Shown here one piece after another: positions 63,138 to 64,000 of a stretch of DNA of 64,000 nucleotides; the first letter of the stretch is position 1, and each line of letters begins with the position of its first letter. Location of the stretch: positions 1-64,000 of the forward strand of contig NZ_LELA01000079.1 in NCBI RefSeq assembly GCF_001677955.1. The letters are read 5' to 3'. The stretch comes from Chryseobacterium sp. BGARF1 (lineage in GTDB: Bacteria; Bacteroidota; Bacteroidia; Flavobacteriales; Weeksellaceae). Under the pieces are notes generated by a model. The model was not told where the DNA came from. It saw only the letters and a list, made by a program, of their open reading frames with translations, and ran no database searches. A program made the position numbers and the translations under genes.

Positions 63138-63857
63138 ATGAAAGATTTTGATCTAGATAATTTAGAACGCCAAAACATTTACGCAGTACCTGAAAATATG
63201 TTTAAAAATATTCAGGATAAGGTGTTGAGTGGAGTAAAAGATTTTGATCTGGAGAATTTAGAACGTAAAAATATTTACAAAGTTTCTGAGAATATATTTG
63301 AAGATATTCAGGAAAAGGTTCTAAGCAGAGTTCAAGGTTTTGATCTGGAAAAATTAGAGCGCCAAAACATTTACGCAGTACCTGAAAATATGTTTGAAAA
63401 TATTCAGAACAGAGTGATGGGTGAAATAAAGACTGAGCGAAAAGCTCCAATTTTCAAAATGAATTGGGGATATGCAGCAGCAGCGTCTTTAGCTCTTATT
63501 TTTGGGTCGACTTTTGTTTATAATTTAAACTCAGATTCTTCAACCAATGGAGATTCAAACCTTAACTATACTGATAACAGAACTGCACCTAAGAAAGAAA
63601 GTCAACTTGCATATGAAACTTTGGAATCAGATTTAACTTCGATAGAAAATCCGAATCAAAGAACTGAAAAACAGATGAATATAAAGTCCATCGTTTCGAA
63701 AGTTGCTAATAATGATTCTGAAAAGAAGAATAAAAAAACGGTAAAAACGGTTAATGAAATCCATATGAACGAATATTTAGAATCGCTTAACAATTCGGAA
63801 ATAGCAGAATTGGCAAACAATTCTAGCCAAGATGTTTATTTAGATTTATATAATTAA
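63138..63857 (+). CDS. Probable membrane-bound anti-sigma factor with threefold 32-residue repeat
   Basis: 239 residues from ATG 63138; a TTG at 63123 is less likely. The N-terminus has three tandem 32-residue repeats (about 2-97) built on FDLDNLERQNIYAVPENMF and NIQDKVLSGV. One membrane helix follows (about 112-133, WGYAAAASLALIFGSTFVY). The periplasmic tail is low-complexity, with no known domain. The position after an ECF sigma gene and the single helix are those of an anti-sigma factor; the repeats could be sigma-binding. No classical zinc-binding motif is visible. A further secreted-protein gene follows. Confidence 0.7.
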   Translation: MKDFDLDNLERQNIYAVPENMFKNIQDKVLSGVKDFDLENLERKNIYKVSENIFEDIQEKVLSRVQGFDLEKLERQNIYAVPENMFENIQNRVMGEIKTERKAPIFKMNWGYAAAASLALIFGSTFVYNLNSDSSTNGDSNLNYTDNRTAPKKESQLAYETLESDLTSIENPNQRTEKQMNIKSIVSKVANNDSEKKNKKTVKTVNEIHMNEYLESLNNSEIAELANNSSQDVYLDLYN

Positions 63858-63864
63858 AAGAAAG

Positions 63865-64000
63865 ATGAAAAAATTATTATTTACACTTTTTATTATCTCA
63901 GGTTTGGGGCTCAGCGCACAAATCAAGGATTATGATTGGAAAAAAATGAATCCCGATCAAAGAAAAGAGGTAATAAACAATCTTTCGCCAGATGAAAGAA
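63865..64000 (+). CDS. Secreted protein, 5' part only (window edge)
   Basis: 45 codons are visible before the sequence ends. MKKLLFTLFIISGLGLSAQ is a clear signal peptide, followed by IKDYDWKKMNPDQRKEVINN. The WxxMxPDxRxE pattern looks like proteins of the Spy/DUF3106 kind, but too little is seen to be sure. It starts 7 bp after the anti-sigma gene and is probably the third gene of the ECF sigma operon, and so possibly a periplasmic sensor or effector of the same stress response. Confidence 0.6.
   Translation, partial: MKKLLFTLFIISGLGLSAQIKDYDWKKMNPDQRKEVINNLSPDER

Overview
The window is AT-rich (roughly one third GC by eye) and reads as the chromosome of a Flavobacteriia member, most likely Chryseobacterium or a close Weeksellaceae relative. 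Supporting signs are a MurF-alanine racemase fusion, SprE/PorW and a type A C-terminal sorting domain of the type IX secretion system, LytTR two-component genes with 2TM-domain proteins, weak Shine-Dalgarno signals, and promoters of the TAnnTTTG type. No rRNA, tRNA or CRISPR array was found.

Layout. 1-1.2 kb is accessory: a BglII/BstYI-like restriction endonuclease, a small PD-(D/E)XK-like protein whose 3' end looks cut by an insertion sequence, and the first codons of that element's transposase at the window edge. 1.3-5.2 kb holds three glycosyltransferases, SufE and a small membrane protein. 5.3-12.2 kb has clpC, a T9SS-sorted secreted protein, a beta-barrel protein and mnmA. 12.2-20.1 kb is a sensory/envelope region: LytTR regulator, LytS-type kinase with a C-terminal 2TM domain, three free 2TM proteins, an isoprenylcysteine methyltransferase-like protein, a TPR-like secreted protein and a TonB-dependent receptor. 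20.2-30.4 kb has Cu/Zn-SOD, a C-terminal processing protease, surE, an operon of a divergent Lgt-like protein, a small membrane protein and an MJ0619/Tes-type radical SAM enzyme, then guaC and a TPR-HTH regulator. 30.4-40.6 kb has fabG, a WG-repeat protein, rsmI, an acidic protein with a repeated short motif, tdk, murF-alr, a patatin-barrel protein and ybeY.

40.6-46.5 kb looks origin-proximal. Two full parS palindromes flank mnmG. A 1.08 kb gene-free gap then carries five degenerate tandem repeats of about 155-166 bp that I cannot assign. After pgk, a 0.6 kb AT-rich gap has clustered DnaA-box-like and TTAACA/TTTTCAACA motifs, which I read as a candidate oriC. From there genes run rightward to 57 kb: a DUF4139 protein, rpiB, two secreted proteins, rnr, a LysE-type transporter, an LD-carboxypeptidase, yraN, an SDR, an unknown and tsaB. 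57-62.4 kb is leftward: sprE, maf, a KdsC-like phosphatase, a SIMPL protein and a DUF2520 protein. The window ends in a rightward ECF sigma operon whose second gene has a threefold 32-residue repeat.

Short inverted-repeat elements are scattered between genes: three copies of a MITE-like element (11.7, 14.3, 17.7 kb) and several CACAGATT/CGCAGATT hairpins. Several intergenic hairpins with T-runs serve as terminators, often shared by convergent genes.
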